Below, piece by piece: positions 46,473-56,611 of a stretch of 64,000 nt of DNA. Below the pieces are notes generated by a model, which made no database searches, was not told the origin of the DNA, and worked only from the letters and a program-made list of their open reading frames with translations. Position 1 is the first letter of the stretch, and every line of letters begins with the position of its first letter. Origin of the DNA: Lewinellaceae bacterium. Lineage in GTDB: Bacteria > Bacteroidota > Bacteroidia > Chitinophagales > Saprospiraceae. The translations under genes were made by a program, and so were the position numbers. The stretch spans positions 124,001 through 188,000 of the forward strand of contig JACJYD010000002.1 of assembly GCA_020636275.1 (NCBI GenBank), given 5' to 3'.

Positions 46473-46508
46473 CATTTATTTTTGAGCTTTCTCAAAATTT
46501 TGGAAGAC

Positions 46509-47420
46509 TCATTTACAAAACGCATTCTCTTCCCCCCATCCCCGGACGAAACCCTCTACCGCCGCTTTCCAATCCCTTTGCGACGATTCCTTCGTCAACT
46601 CTCCTCCATCGATCTTCTCTTTTAAAAATTCGTCCAGGTCTTGCTCCACTTCGCCTTGCACCTGGTCCATGGCTGGATCGCGCGCCTGGGTGTACCAGCC
46701 GTGGTTGACGAAAGAAACGACCGTAGGCTTATCCTGGTCGCGGCAAATGCAGACCCCGACGAAAACCTGCAGGTGTTGACTCTCCAGGTAGGCGCTGGCG
46801 TTGCCGTTGCCGGAGGCGCGGGCGGTCAGGGATGCCAGGCCTTCGGTGGTTATGTGGAGCTCGCCGGGCAGGACGTCGGAAAGGAGCAATTCACCGCATT
46901 TTTCCCCGCTGCCCTGCATGGCTTCAGAGGTGGCTTCCTGCGCTTCGCGGGTGTAAAGGATCTGTGAGTGGACCTGCAGGGCGTCGCGCTGCCGGCCCAC
47001 GGAAATGACGAGGGCCCCGTTGGCGGTAGCGCTGGTATTCGACCAGAAGAATAGGTTTAGCGTCGCATCCAGTCCTTCGTCGATCACATCCATGGCTTCG
47101 CCCATGAGGTCGAGGGGGTTGAAGCCGAGGACATCGCTGAGCATACTGCCCAATTGCTCCTGGCCCATGTCGAGCAGGTACTGGAGCGACTCCACCTGGA
47201 GCGCTGCCACCAATTCGTCCAGGAAGCCAATTCCCAGTTTTTCAGCTTCTGCATACACCGCCTCACTGATCTCCCCGCTGATCTGGTTGCGAATGGCATC
47301 GCGCGCATAGGCCCCGAAGGATTTGCCCGTCTGCCCGGTCTTGGACTGGATGAGGTATTTCAGAGCCAGCTTGGCAAAAAATTTGGTCCCCTTCAGGAAG
47401 TTGAGCTGGCCCTGGTCGTC
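46509..47420 (-). pseudogene. 3' part of the secreted-protein gene, beyond an in-frame TAG
   Basis: This 303-codon stretch continues the frame of the upstream open frame (47421-49583) without shift, separated only by one TAG codon at 47421-47423. No stop occurs in the first 54 codons after it, and the sequence DDQGQLNFLKGTKFFAKLAL reads as normal protein. A GTG at 47258 could restart translation of a 249-aa product (YAEAEKLGIGFLDELVAALQ, then a Glu/Asp-rich C-terminus with Cys). I treat it as the cut-off 3' end of a ~1,024-codon gene. Alternatives are read-through or a base error. Confidence 0.65.
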
Positions 47421-49583
47421 CTAGCCGTATTCATTTCCGGCCATGGCGTCGAATGCGCGGGAGGAGGCGCGCAGGCGCGACAGGGAGACCCCTACCACGA
47501 AGGAAGAGCAGAACTGGTCGTTGGTCAGGCTCAGCCAGGCATCGCTGGAACCGGAGGTGTCGACGGAAAGCTGTTCAGTCTGGGAGACCCATTCGGAGCT
47601 GCCGCCCGACTGGTTGAAATAGGTCTTGGCATAGCCCGAGGCAAACCCGCCGATGTTGAGGGCTTTCCAAAAGGCCGTGGCGCTGGTGGGGTTGTGGGAA
47701 ATGTCGTATTGGCCGAACACTTCGTCGGCATTGGTCCAGGACCCGGCCAGGGCTTCTTCGGTAGCGGCGATGATCCGGGTCCGGTCTTCTTCATTCGCCC
47801 AGTTTTCGGAGATCTTCATGGCAAAACAATACGGCGGATGGAAGGTCATATCCTGCTCGTAGCCGCATCCGAAATCGGGTTCTTCCTCCGTTTCAGCCGG
47901 GGGATTGGAGGTCAGGATCTTGGCCCCTTCTCCAACCAGGGTGAAGGATGCCCACATATTTGTCACCCCTTCCTTGAATTCAGTCTGCACCGCCGCCGGC
48001 GCCTGGCTGATGTCCACGCCGTAGTTGTCGCGGTACTGTCCTTCGAGATTGGTCTGGAATGCTTCTTCGGTGTAGGGATCGCCGTTCAGCAGGGAGGTGG
48101 CGATCCAGACGGGTTGTTGGGTGAAGATCATTTCTTCGAGCTCCGGGTTGCCGCTGTAGGGGGAGCTGATCTGCCCCTCGGTTTTCAGGTTTCCAAAGCT
48201 CGTTTTTATGTTTCCAACCACCCCGAACAGCAGGCCGGCTGCTTCGGTCAGGTCGCCTTTCATATCAAATGTATAGGGGAAAGGCACGTCGGTGCCCGGG
48301 TAGGTCAGCGATAGGTTCTTTTGGCCATCATCGGTAATGGGTGTGAATCCGGATCCCACCGGTAATGTAGCATAAGGTGGAGGCAGGGATGGAGCGGTAA
48401 AAGGGGTGACCCAGGTGTCCACCGGCGTCACAGGCCCCGTAGGTGGACGCAGATCGAGATTGAGGCAGACGCCGTCCAGGGGAATGGAACGGGTTTGACC
48501 GGGCGGGATCTCGTGCACGGCATAGCCTTGGGTGGCGAAACCCTGGTACAGTTCCCCGTCTTCACCGCGGGTGGGACTGATGATGAAAGGCGTCTGGAAC
48601 CAGGAGATCGTATCGGCGGTCGGATTGGTGACCGTGAGGGTGATCACATGTCCGGTGGTGCGGCCGGTACCCTTGACCTTGCAGATCAGGTCCTTGGGGA
48701 AGGGGAGAGGCAGGCCGTTCTCATCCGTGGGGATGCGGGATTTGGAGGCGTCGTCCGCTGTTGGTTCATTGCAGGGGTCGGGGTTACAGGAAGTACCCTC
48801 TGTCAGCGAACGGCCACGAACCGTGGAGGAGATGCACCTGGTCGAGTCCAGCATGGCGCAGATCTCACCCCCTTCAACCGGGATACAGCAGGCCTGGCGG
48901 CATTCCGGTTTCCAGGAACAGTCGCATGGAAGTTGATGGCAATCGAGATGGTATGTGGGATGGTATTGAATGAACTCGATGCTCTTTGGGTAAGATTGGA
49001 CGGGGTCATTATAGAGGATGAAATATTGCACCTGGTATTGAAAAACGAAATAGAGCATTCCGTCACAGGAAGGGCAGGGGGTAAAGTTTGAAAAGCCGTT
49101 CAGAAAGCGATGGACTTCCCCGATACCACGGTGCTGTGTGAATTCGGAGGGGCTGGAAAAATCAACTACGTAAGGTGTTTCCCCCAGGTGATCCTTTAAC
49201 TTTTGTTCGAACGTTTCGAGCCAGTCCGATGGAATGGGATCCTCGTCATTGCCGGTACGTTCGAAAGCAGGAATGTCGAATATAGCTGTAAAATCATTAT
49301 TTAACCGGTTGCGATCTATAGGATCTATGGAAAATCCGGTTCTGTAATACAGGGTAGGGGAGTAACTGTTCCCGGTCCAACTGTTGCACAAGACGGTCAC
49401 ATGTCCTATCTGCCTCCATATTTCCAAGGCCCTGACCTGTATGGAGTCTCCATTGCTCAAATGGAAAACCCGGGTATGTTCCCGGGGGAAATTAAAATAG
49501 TCCTGCCCCGCGCTCCATAATGGCAGCAGGAGGAGTCCTGCTACCCACGTGGCGGTTTTCCAGCGGTAAAGATGTTGGTTCAT
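47421..49583 (-). CDS. Large exported protein of unknown function, interrupted by TAG
   Basis: 720 aa up to the TAG. It has a signal peptide (ATWVAGLLLLPLWSAGQ). The middle part has a Cys-rich block (FTPCPSCDGMLYF, CHQLPCDCSWKPECRQACC), and the next ~250 residues are Pro/Thr-rich and beta-like (TAPSLPPPYATLPVGSGFTP). The residues after ~450 look helical. No family recognised. The open frame continues past the stop for 303 more codons, so the ancestral protein was longer. It is on the minus strand between two repeat copies and is flanked by opposite-strand genes. Confidence 0.7.
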   Translation of the reverse strand: MNQHLYRWKTATWVAGLLLLPLWSAGQDYFNFPREHTRVFHLSNGDSIQVRALEIWRQIGHVTVLCNSWTGNSYSPTLYYRTGFSIDPIDRNRLNNDFTAIFDIPAFERTGNDEDPIPSDWLETFEQKLKDHLGETPYVVDFSSPSEFTQHRGIGEVHRFLNGFSNFTPCPSCDGMLYFVFQYQVQYFILYNDPVQSYPKSIEFIQYHPTYHLDCHQLPCDCSWKPECRQACCIPVEGGEICAMLDSTRCISSTVRGRSLTEGTSCNPDPCNEPTADDASKSRIPTDENGLPLPFPKDLICKVKGTGRTTGHVITLTVTNPTADTISWFQTPFIISPTRGEDGELYQGFATQGYAVHEIPPGQTRSIPLDGVCLNLDLRPPTGPVTPVDTWVTPFTAPSLPPPYATLPVGSGFTPITDDGQKNLSLTYPGTDVPFPYTFDMKGDLTEAAGLLFGVVGNIKTSFGNLKTEGQISSPYSGNPELEEMIFTQQPVWIATSLLNGDPYTEEAFQTNLEGQYRDNYGVDISQAPAAVQTEFKEGVTNMWASFTLVGEGAKILTSNPPAETEEEPDFGCGYEQDMTFHPPYCFAMKISENWANEEDRTRIIAATEEALAGSWTNADEVFGQYDISHNPTSATAFWKALNIGGFASGYAKTYFNQSGGSSEWVSQTEQLSVDTSGSSDAWLSLTNDQFCSSFVVGVSLSRLRASSRAFDAMAGNEYG

Positions 49584-49633
49584 GATTTCCGGAGTTTAAG
49601 GGTTGTTTTGAGCGATCCCGGATATTGGCTGTG

Positions 49634-49801
49634 TCGCACTCACCCCCGGCCCCTCTCTCCTCCAGAGAGGGGAGCTCCTGGCACTCTGAGAAATCGTTCC
49701 TTTTCCCCTCATTCAGCAAAAACGTTGCAGGACAGGCCTTGAGTCGATAAGCTCAAAAAGCTCCCCTCTCTGGAGGAGAGAGGGGCCGGGGGTGAGTGCG
49801 A
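49634..49801. repeat. ~168-bp inverted repeat, family 'TCGCACTCACCCCCGGCC', copy 2
   Basis: Left arm begins TCGCACTCACCCCCGGCC (49634 on) and includes CTCTCTCCTCCAGAGAG. Right arm (~49759-49801) is its complement, ending GGGGGTGAGTGCGA. The ~80-bp centre differs from the copy at 19506. It occupies most of the gene-free stretch 49584-49893. Confidence 0.92.
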
Positions 49802-49893
49802 CAGTGCAGGGCTCATTTTCCGGATGCATCTCACTTCAAAAAACTATCCTCCGGAATCTATCCCATTTTACTCCAAAAGATCAATGATTTTCA

Positions 49894-50892
49894 TCAGTCG
49901 ATCTTCAGGGGGCGCACCTCGCCTTCGGGCGTGATCCAGATGAATTCCTTTTGGCGGACGATCTCTTTGGGCACTTCGCGGATGGGCGGTTCGAGGAAAT
50001 ACTGCACTTTCAGGTTGAAGGTATACTGCACGGCGGGTTCCAGCATGGAGGGGTTGAGGATAATGTCGTAGTCGTTGTACGGCAGCATTTCGTAGTACAT
50101 GGTCTTTGGTTTGGGGGCCTGGCTCACATCCCCCTTCTTGCTCAGCGCCTGGATGGAAGGGCTGCTGAACGACTCGTACGTGCGGTAGCGCTCGATGGGG
50201 TAGAAGACCCGGGAGGCCTCCGCCACGATGCGGTACACGGTATCGGCCAACATGCCCAACCCGGCGTAGGCTTTCAACCGCTCCTTGACCTGTGCGATGC
50301 AGGCCTCGCGCAATTGGTTGATATTGGCTTCGTTATCTTCCACGAAATAATCGACCTTGATCAGATCGTAGATCTCCTGCTGCGCCGCGGCGGTCACCAG
50401 GCGGTCCAGCACTTTACTGTCTTCAAAGAGAATGTGGACGTTTTTTTGCATCTCGAATCCCTTGGGTATTTCGTTGTAGGATTTGCTGAAGAGTTTTTTC
50501 TCCACCTCATATTCATACACAGGGACGAATGAAACCATGTCGATATGGATCTGCTCTTCAGCCACCCCAACTTCCCGGGCCGCGTTCAAAAAGGCCCCGA
50601 TCCGGTCGGAGATGAGCTTTTCCGCCTCGGCAGCCGTCTCACCGAGCTGGATGACGTTAAAAATGGCCAGGTAGCTGTCGGCTTTGGCATTCATCAGGCC
50701 TTTGATGTCGAGCACCAGCATGTCTTTTCCCTGCAATTGCGCCACGGGCACCCGGCTCTCGTTGAGGTTGCGAATGGCCAGGTCCTGCCGTTGCACATTG
50801 GCGTTCTGGTAATTGATGTTTCCGGAGATCTGCGCCTGGAGCAGGCCGGTGCAGGAGAAGAAAAGAAGGATTGAAAAAAGAATGGTTTTCAT
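49894..50892 (-). CDS. Exported SIMPL-domain (DUF541-like) protein
   Basis: A protein of 332 aa with a signal peptide (MKTILFSILLFFSCTGLLQAQ). The region ~55-230 shows the SIMPL pattern: repeated helix-strand blocks with NVIQLGETAAEAEKLISDRI, REVGVAEEQIHIDMVSFVPV, then LRACIAQVKERLKAYAGLG-like helices. SIMPL proteins are exported, often linked to the envelope or stress, with no known catalytic site. The C-terminal 100 residues extend the strand-rich part. Single minus-strand gene, divergent from korA. Confidence 0.75.
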   Translation of the reverse strand: MKTILFSILLFFSCTGLLQAQISGNINYQNANVQRQDLAIRNLNESRVPVAQLQGKDMLVLDIKGLMNAKADSYLAIFNVIQLGETAAEAEKLISDRIGAFLNAAREVGVAEEQIHIDMVSFVPVYEYEVEKKLFSKSYNEIPKGFEMQKNVHILFEDSKVLDRLVTAAAQQEIYDLIKVDYFVEDNEANINQLREACIAQVKERLKAYAGLGMLADTVYRIVAEASRVFYPIERYRTYESFSSPSIQALSKKGDVSQAPKPKTMYYEMLPYNDYDIILNPSMLEPAVQYTFNLKVQYFLEPPIREVPKEIVRQKEFIWITPEGEVRPLKID

Positions 50893-51131
50893 TGTTCATT
50901 TTTTCCTAAATATACGGGTTTTTGGGAGCAGGGAGGATAACCCCTGCCCCCCTCTCTGCTCCCTCCTTCCTGCTCCCTCCTCCAAATTATTGCTACACTA
51001 ACGATTGCTAAATCAACGAAAGTGATAATAATCACCATGCAGAATGATTTCCATCATCGGCCCTTGTTTTGGAAAAGCCGGATATTTCGCCATTATTTTC
51101 TGGTATTTCATAACCTATACCGAATTGAATT

Positions 51132-53024
51132 ATGGCTAGTCCAGATTTGCGGGTAGAACCCGCTTCCACGAAAGTTTCCCGAACCATATTGCGCGAGCAC
51201 ATCGTCGAGATCGTTTCCGACTCGGGGGAAGGCGCTCAGAAAGCTGGTCAAAGCTTCGGCTCTGTTTGTGCCAAGATGGGCAATGGGGTTTGGACGGTGG
51301 AGATCATCCCCGCCGACATTCAACCACCTCCCCGGACGAAAGAAAGCGTATCGGGTATTCGCATCCGGCTCGGCGCCGGTAAGATCACCAATATGGGTGA
51401 CGAAGCCGATATTGTGGTGGCATTTAACGAAATAGCCCCTTATGCGCGCATCGAGCAAGATGCCTACAAGAAAGGGACTAAGATGTTGATCGAAAGCATG
51501 TGGGCCAACCACAGCGATCCTTCCGTGCAGCAGAGTTATGCCCGGGCCGTTGAGGATTACAAAGCACGCGGCTTTGTGGTGTACGAAGTGCCGATGGAGG
51601 AGGAATGCCTCAAGATCGTGCCGGACGCTAAGCGCGGGAAGAACATGTGGGTGCTGGGTCTGCTCACTCAATTGTACAACCGCAGCCTGGAGATCGCCGA
51701 AGAACAGGTTCGGATGACCTTCCGGAAAAAATCCCAGAGCGTGATCGACATCAACCTCAAGCTCCTGCACGGGGGCTATGAGTGGGCCGGTCAAAATCTG
51801 GATTTTCTATACGATATTCCCGCCGTGGAATCTGGACAGGACCTGGTGGTTATGAACGGCAACGAAGCCCTCAGTCTGGGCGTGTTGGCCTCGGGGATCG
51901 AAGTTTGTTCGATGTATCCCATCACGCCGGCTACCTCGGCGTCTCACCACCTGGCCGAATGTTTTGAAAAAGCCGGAGGGCTGGTGCACCAGGCCGAAGA
52001 CGAGATCGCGGCGATCGGTTTTGCGATCGGTTGCTCCTACGCGGGCAGACCGGCCGTGACGATCACTTCCGGTCCCGGTATTGCGCTCAAGACCGAATTC
52101 ATGGGGCTGGCCGGTATGGCCGAAGTGCCCCTGGTGATCATCGACGTGCAGCGCGGTGGTCCTTCCACGGGTTTGCCGACCAAGGTGGAGCAGAGCGACC
52201 TGCTCGCTGTCCTCTACGGCCAGCCGGGCGATACGACCAAGATCGTGCTGGCGCCTTCTTCCATTGAGGAGTGCTTCCAGTTTGTGGTCCTGGCCCGCCA
52301 GATCGCCGAAGCGTTCCGGACCCCGGTGATCATCCTGTCCGACGCCAACCTCGCTACGGGGGTACAACCATTCACCCGGCCCAAACCCAAAGCCGAATGG
52401 CTGGCTCCGCCTGTGGACCTTAGCCCCTGGAAAAAGGACATACGCCCTTACGAATGGGACGAACAAACGGGTCTGAGCAAGCGCCCTGTTCCCGGCCAGG
52501 AAGGCGGGATGTTTACCCTGACCGGATTGAACCACAGCGAAGAAGGTCGCGTATCCTACCTGGGAACCGTCAACCAGCACGGCGCCAAGATGCGGAGCCG
52601 GAAACTGGCCGCTTTTGGCCGCACCCTCAAGCCGCCGCAAGTGCATGGCGACGAATCCGGCGACCTGCTGCTCGTCGGCTGGGGCTCGACCCGCGGCGCC
52701 ATTGAAGAAGCTGTAGACCGCGCCCGCGAGACCGGAGCTTCCGTGTCTTCCCTGCACCTCCACTTCCTCAATCCGATGGAACCGGGGCTCAAGGAGATCT
52801 TCGCCCGCTTCAAGAAAGTGATGACCGTAGAGATCAACTACAGCGACGACTGGAACGATCCGCTCATCACCCGTGAAAATCGCCGCTATGCTCAGCTGGC
52901 CTGGGTGCTGCGCGCTCAAACCCTGACCGACGTCGATTGCTTCTCCAACGTGTTGGGACAGCCTTTGCGCCCGCGTCAGATCTTTGAAATGATCCAGGAA
53001 GAACTAAACCTAAAAAATAACTAG
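51132..53024 (+). CDS. korA: 2-oxoacid:ferredoxin oxidoreductase, fused gamma-alpha subunit (KorA)
   Basis: A protein of 630 aa. Residues ~20-200 are the gamma domain (VSDSGEGAQKAGQSFGSVCA, then GKITNMGDEADIVVAF). The alpha (pyrimidine-binding) domain follows, with the signature YPITPATSASHHLAE (Tyr262), GLVHQAEDEIAAIGFAIG and SGPGIALKTEFMGLAG. This fused form is typical of KorA, which together with KorB oxidises 2-oxoglutarate (or another 2-oxoacid) with CoA and passes electrons to ferredoxin. It is the first gene of a long unit leading into rnf genes, 2 bp before korB. Which 2-oxoacid is used cannot be read from the sequence. Confidence 0.95.
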   Translation: MASPDLRVEPASTKVSRTILREHIVEIVSDSGEGAQKAGQSFGSVCAKMGNGVWTVEIIPADIQPPPRTKESVSGIRIRLGAGKITNMGDEADIVVAFNEIAPYARIEQDAYKKGTKMLIESMWANHSDPSVQQSYARAVEDYKARGFVVYEVPMEEECLKIVPDAKRGKNMWVLGLLTQLYNRSLEIAEEQVRMTFRKKSQSVIDINLKLLHGGYEWAGQNLDFLYDIPAVESGQDLVVMNGNEALSLGVLASGIEVCSMYPITPATSASHHLAECFEKAGGLVHQAEDEIAAIGFAIGCSYAGRPAVTITSGPGIALKTEFMGLAGMAEVPLVIIDVQRGGPSTGLPTKVEQSDLLAVLYGQPGDTTKIVLAPSSIEECFQFVVLARQIAEAFRTPVIILSDANLATGVQPFTRPKPKAEWLAPPVDLSPWKKDIRPYEWDEQTGLSKRPVPGQEGGMFTLTGLNHSEEGRVSYLGTVNQHGAKMRSRKLAAFGRTLKPPQVHGDESGDLLLVGWGSTRGAIEEAVDRARETGASVSSLHLHFLNPMEPGLKEIFARFKKVMTVEINYSDDWNDPLITRENRRYAQLAWVLRAQTLTDVDCFSNVLGQPLRPRQIFEMIQEELNLKNN

Positions 53025-53026
53025 CC

Positions 53027-53983
53027 ATGTACGGACTTAAGCTCGATTATTGCGCCATCGATGTACCGGACAAATACTACACGACCAGCGATTACGAAAA
53101 AGGCACTGCCCGCTGGTGTCCGGGTTGTGGAGACCACTCGGTCCTGTCGGCCGTACAACGGCTCTGTCAGGAAAAACAATTACCGCCAGAAAAAACCGTC
53201 TTCGTGTCGGGTATCGGTTGTTCCAGCCGGTTTCCCCACTACATGAAGACCTACGGTTTCCACGGCCTGCACGGGCGTGCCTTTCCTGTTGCCGAAGGCG
53301 TCAAGTTCCGCCGGCCCGACCTCGACGTATTTGTCGTGACGGGCGACGGCGACTGTTGCTCGATCGGAGCGGGACACTGGATCCACGCCATCCGTTACAA
53401 CCTCAACATCACCGTGCTGTTGTTCGACAACCAGATCTACGGGATGACGAAAAAGCAGACCTCGCCGACCTCGCCGATCGGTACCCTGTCCAACACCCAC
53501 CCGCACGGTTCGGTGTTGCCTCCGATCAACCCGATCCAGACGACCCTGGGGGTTTCCAACGTTTCCTTTGTGGCCCAAACGGCCGACTGGATGCCCGGAC
53601 ACCTTTACGCGACCATCAAAGCCGCTCATGAACACCAGGGATTTTCCTTCGTGAAGGTGATGATGCGTTGTCCGAAATTTATGCAAGAACAAGCCAAGGC
53701 CCTCGTCGCCGACCGCGAGCACATCACCATGCTGACCCACGAGAACGGCATCCAGGTCGATGAAGCCACTGCCGCTCTGTTTATGCACAAACAGGATCAC
53801 GATCCCACCAATATCGGCAAGGCGCGGGAGTATTCCGAAGACCCGAACATGTACTACCTCGGTTTGTATTATCAGGATAAGACGGCCCCGCGTTACGACC
53901 TCTACGGAGCGCACAACCTGGGCTTTACGGCCGCGCAGAAACTGGAGGCGATCAATGCCGAACTGGATCGGTTTGCCGTATAA
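53027..53983 (+). CDS. korB: 2-oxoacid:ferredoxin oxidoreductase, beta subunit (KorB)
   Basis: A protein of 318 aa. The [4Fe-4S] ligands are CPGCGDH (Cys31, Cys34), the Cys in SGIGCSSRFPHYM, and a Cys near MMRCPKF. The thiamine-diphosphate/Mg motif is VTGDGDCCSIGAGHWIHAIR (Gly106-Asp109 region), followed by LLFDNQIYGMTKKQTSPTS. These are the full set for an active KorB. It starts 2 bp after korA and ends 15 bp before the 846-aa PFOR-like gene. The C-terminal ~40 residues (TAPRYDLYGAHNLGFTAAQK) extend beyond the usual core. Confidence 0.96.
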   Translation: MYGLKLDYCAIDVPDKYYTTSDYEKGTARWCPGCGDHSVLSAVQRLCQEKQLPPEKTVFVSGIGCSSRFPHYMKTYGFHGLHGRAFPVAEGVKFRRPDLDVFVVTGDGDCCSIGAGHWIHAIRYNLNITVLLFDNQIYGMTKKQTSPTSPIGTLSNTHPHGSVLPPINPIQTTLGVSNVSFVAQTADWMPGHLYATIKAAHEHQGFSFVKVMMRCPKFMQEQAKALVADREHITMLTHENGIQVDEATAALFMHKQDHDPTNIGKAREYSEDPNMYYLGLYYQDKTAPRYDLYGAHNLGFTAAQKLEAINAELDRFAV

Positions 53984-53998
53984 AAAACAGCATCGGTT

Positions 53999-56539
53999 AT
54001 GAACGATAAAAAACCGGAACGGGAGCTCTTTCAGGCCTTCTTTACCGAAGATGCTTCCCCACTTTTTGCCGCTACCTACCCGGAAGAAATGCCTTCCCCA
54101 AAAGAAGAGGCGCCTTCCCGTTTGCCCGTGCTTCCCGCTGCCCCGCCTTCCACGGAACAGGAGCGGAGCGCTTTTTGGCGTTCCCTTCGGCTGTTCCTGC
54201 GAAGCGGAAAAGGCGGCGGAATCGTCGATGCAGACGAAAAACCCATGGCTTTTCCAGCTGCGTTGGCCCCGTTTCGCGACCAGCCTTTCCTCGACCGGAA
54301 CTATCCCTGCTGGGTTGGCGAAGGCCTGGAAGCTGCGCTGGTGCCCATCCAACTTTTGCTTCAGCAGACCATCCAGCAATTTGCTCCGGAAGCCGGTCAG
54401 GCCCAGATATTGAAAGGGAATTTGGTCCGTTTGGAACAGATCATCCGGGATCAATGCCGGGTTGAAAAACAGGCGATCCCCTCTCATATGATCTGGGAAT
54501 CGAGCCTGAAGGCCCTGCGCGAAAAACTGGATATCGAAGGCCCGGAGGGCGCCACCTTCCTGGCCGATCTGCTCAATTTCCAAAAACTGCTTCCCAAGTC
54601 GGGTTGGGTCCTGCCGTTCAACGCCCAGGTACCCCTCTTCATGCTGGCTGCCCTCGTGCACGACCACCGGTCGCTGCACCGCCGCCGCATCGAAGGCGAG
54701 GTCATGCACCTCAGCGCCAGTTTGCGGAATATGCTGGCGATCGAGGAGGAGAAAAGCCCGAAAGCCAAGTCGGCTGAGCACCTGAACGATTCGATGGACT
54801 TCGCCGGCGGTTTCCTCGATTTCCAGGAAATGTCGAACCTCATGCCGGAAAGCGGATCGACCCAGATGCCCGCCGATCGCCTTCAGCGGCTTCAAAAAGC
54901 GCTCGATACCCTGCAACAGGCCAATGCCCTCCTTTTTCCCCATACCGCGGTATTTGTTATGGAAAAGGATCTGAATACCAGCCTGGCTTTCGACTGGAAA
55001 TCCTTCCTGCCCGATGCCAAGGTGCGGTCTTTTGCCAAGGGAAAAGTGGCCGAGTCCGCCCTGGAGATCTTCGATCAGACGGCTCAGAATGCCGCCGAAT
55101 TCTTTGCCGCCCTCCGCATTGCTCAACTGGAGATCGACAATCAGTACAAACCGGAACTCCACGACGACTTTTTCGAACATTTCAGCTGGGCCTATTTCTC
55201 GGAATCCGAATTGGCAGCCTGCCCACCGGTCGTTATGTGCGCCGATTCGACTGCGTTGCTGGAACAGGAATGGACCGCATTTTCCAATATTCTTTCGTCC
55301 AATCGCCCCATAAAAGCACTCGTCCTCAAGAATGCCGAAGAATCGGACCTGGAAGGCGTAGCTTTTCGCCAGGAACCCGGGGCCATGGCCATCGCCCATC
55401 GCGATGCCTTTGTGCTTCAGTCTGCCAGCCTACATCCCTCGACCCTCTACCAGGGGTTGAAAGACGGCATGAGCGGCGCCTATCCGGCGCTGTTCCACAT
55501 CCTCTCGCCGGCGGTCGATTACTCCATGCTGGGCAATAGCGCGGCGGTGGAAGGCCGGGAATTCCCGGGTTTTACCTACGATTGCCGCAAAGGGCCGAAA
55601 TGGGGGAGCCGCTTCGATGTGCAGAACAATCCCGATACCCATGCCGATTGGGCTACGGTCAGCCTGGATTATCAGGGCGAAGACGGTGTGGAGGGAAAAA
55701 TGGAAATGCCCTTTACCTTCGCCGATTATGCAGCGTTGAACCCGGCATTTTCCAACTACTTCCAATTGGTACCCCCGGCGTTCTGGACGGACGATCTCGT
55801 ACCGATCGAAAAATACATCCAACTGCCGGAAGCCGACCGCTATTCCAAGGTGCCCGTGATCTGGATGGTCAATACCTCCAATCAACTGGTGAAAGCCGCC
55901 GTGGCCTGGCCTTTGGTCCAGGTTTGTCAGGAGCGCCTGGATTTCTGGCATTTTCTGCAAGAGAATGCAGGGGTGCACAGCTTCCACGTGGAAATGGCTA
56001 CCGACCGGTTGCGCGAGGAATTGGCGGCCGACTATGAGGCGGAGATCAACGCCCTGAAGGCCGAGCACGAAAAAGAGCTGGAAGAGGCACGGGAAAATGC
56101 TGCCCGCGATGCCATGGAACGTCTGGTCGCCGTATTGCTCGATCTCGACACTTCCGCGGTGCTGTCTTCTCCGGCCAAACCGGCCAAGGCCGCTCCTGCG
56201 CCGAAAGCTGCCGACGAACCGGCGGCCGGACAGGAACCGGCTAAGGAGGAAGCGCCGCCCGTCAAGGAAGCCGCCCCTGAAATACTCACCCTGGGCGAAG
56301 CCTGGATCGAGTCGGCCCTCTGTACGAGCTGCAACGAATGCATCAACGTCAATAAACAGGTATTTCAATACAATGCCAACAAACAGGCCTTTGTCGCCAA
56401 TCCCAAGGCCGGCGCCTTCTCCGAGATCGTGAAGGCCGCCGAAAATTGCCCGGTGGCGATCATTCACCCGGGCGCTCCCCAGGATCCCAACGAACCGGGA
56501 CTGGAGGCGCTGGTGAAAAGAGCGGAGGCATTTAATTGA
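53999..56539 (+). CDS. PFOR-derived iron-sulfur protein, no visible TPP site
   Basis: 846 aa. The N-terminal ~240 residues include GWVLPFNAQVPLFMLAALVH. Residues ~410-510 match a degenerate form of the C-terminal TPP domain of pyruvate:ferredoxin oxidoreductase: VVMCADSTALLEQEWTAFS, then HPSTLYQGLKDGMSGAYPA, ending LFHILSP. The GDGW- and NTGGQS-like TPP motifs and the GACAGCGE cysteine motif are absent. A coiled coil (~670-710) and an Ala/Pro-rich linker (~720-765) lead to a C-terminal single-cluster ferredoxin: C775-x2-C778-x2-C781...C817. The same domain recurs in the 1172-aa protein two genes downstream. Probably a cytoplasmic electron-transfer or scaffold protein. Confidence 0.75.
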   Translation: MNDKKPERELFQAFFTEDASPLFAATYPEEMPSPKEEAPSRLPVLPAAPPSTEQERSAFWRSLRLFLRSGKGGGIVDADEKPMAFPAALAPFRDQPFLDRNYPCWVGEGLEAALVPIQLLLQQTIQQFAPEAGQAQILKGNLVRLEQIIRDQCRVEKQAIPSHMIWESSLKALREKLDIEGPEGATFLADLLNFQKLLPKSGWVLPFNAQVPLFMLAALVHDHRSLHRRRIEGEVMHLSASLRNMLAIEEEKSPKAKSAEHLNDSMDFAGGFLDFQEMSNLMPESGSTQMPADRLQRLQKALDTLQQANALLFPHTAVFVMEKDLNTSLAFDWKSFLPDAKVRSFAKGKVAESALEIFDQTAQNAAEFFAALRIAQLEIDNQYKPELHDDFFEHFSWAYFSESELAACPPVVMCADSTALLEQEWTAFSNILSSNRPIKALVLKNAEESDLEGVAFRQEPGAMAIAHRDAFVLQSASLHPSTLYQGLKDGMSGAYPALFHILSPAVDYSMLGNSAAVEGREFPGFTYDCRKGPKWGSRFDVQNNPDTHADWATVSLDYQGEDGVEGKMEMPFTFADYAALNPAFSNYFQLVPPAFWTDDLVPIEKYIQLPEADRYSKVPVIWMVNTSNQLVKAAVAWPLVQVCQERLDFWHFLQENAGVHSFHVEMATDRLREELAADYEAEINALKAEHEKELEEARENAARDAMERLVAVLLDLDTSAVLSSPAKPAKAAPAPKAADEPAAGQEPAKEEAPPVKEAAPEILTLGEAWIESALCTSCNECINVNKQVFQYNANKQAFVANPKAGAFSEIVKAAENCPVAIIHPGAPQDPNEPGLEALVKRAEAFN

Positions 56540-56557
56540 GGAGTTTTTAAGTTATTC

Positions 56558-56597
56558 AGTTTATAAGTGTGGTCAAAAACCCAATAACTTATAAACT
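56558..56597. repeat. AT-rich inverted repeat before rnfB
   Basis: AGTTTATAAGT (56558-56568) and ACTTATAAACT (56587-56597) form a hairpin between the 846-aa gene and rnfB, 14 bp before the rnfB GTG. The only such gap of any size on this side of the operon; similar AT-rich hairpins separate rnfC/rnfD and rnfD/rnfG. Confidence 0.8.
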
Positions 56598-56611
56598 CAA
56601 AAACTAAAAAG

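Noticed and set aside
47421..47423. TAG as pyrrolysine or a reassigned codon
   Set aside because: Other genes here (korA, the NUDIX regulator gene) stop at TAG, and no pyl genes are visible.
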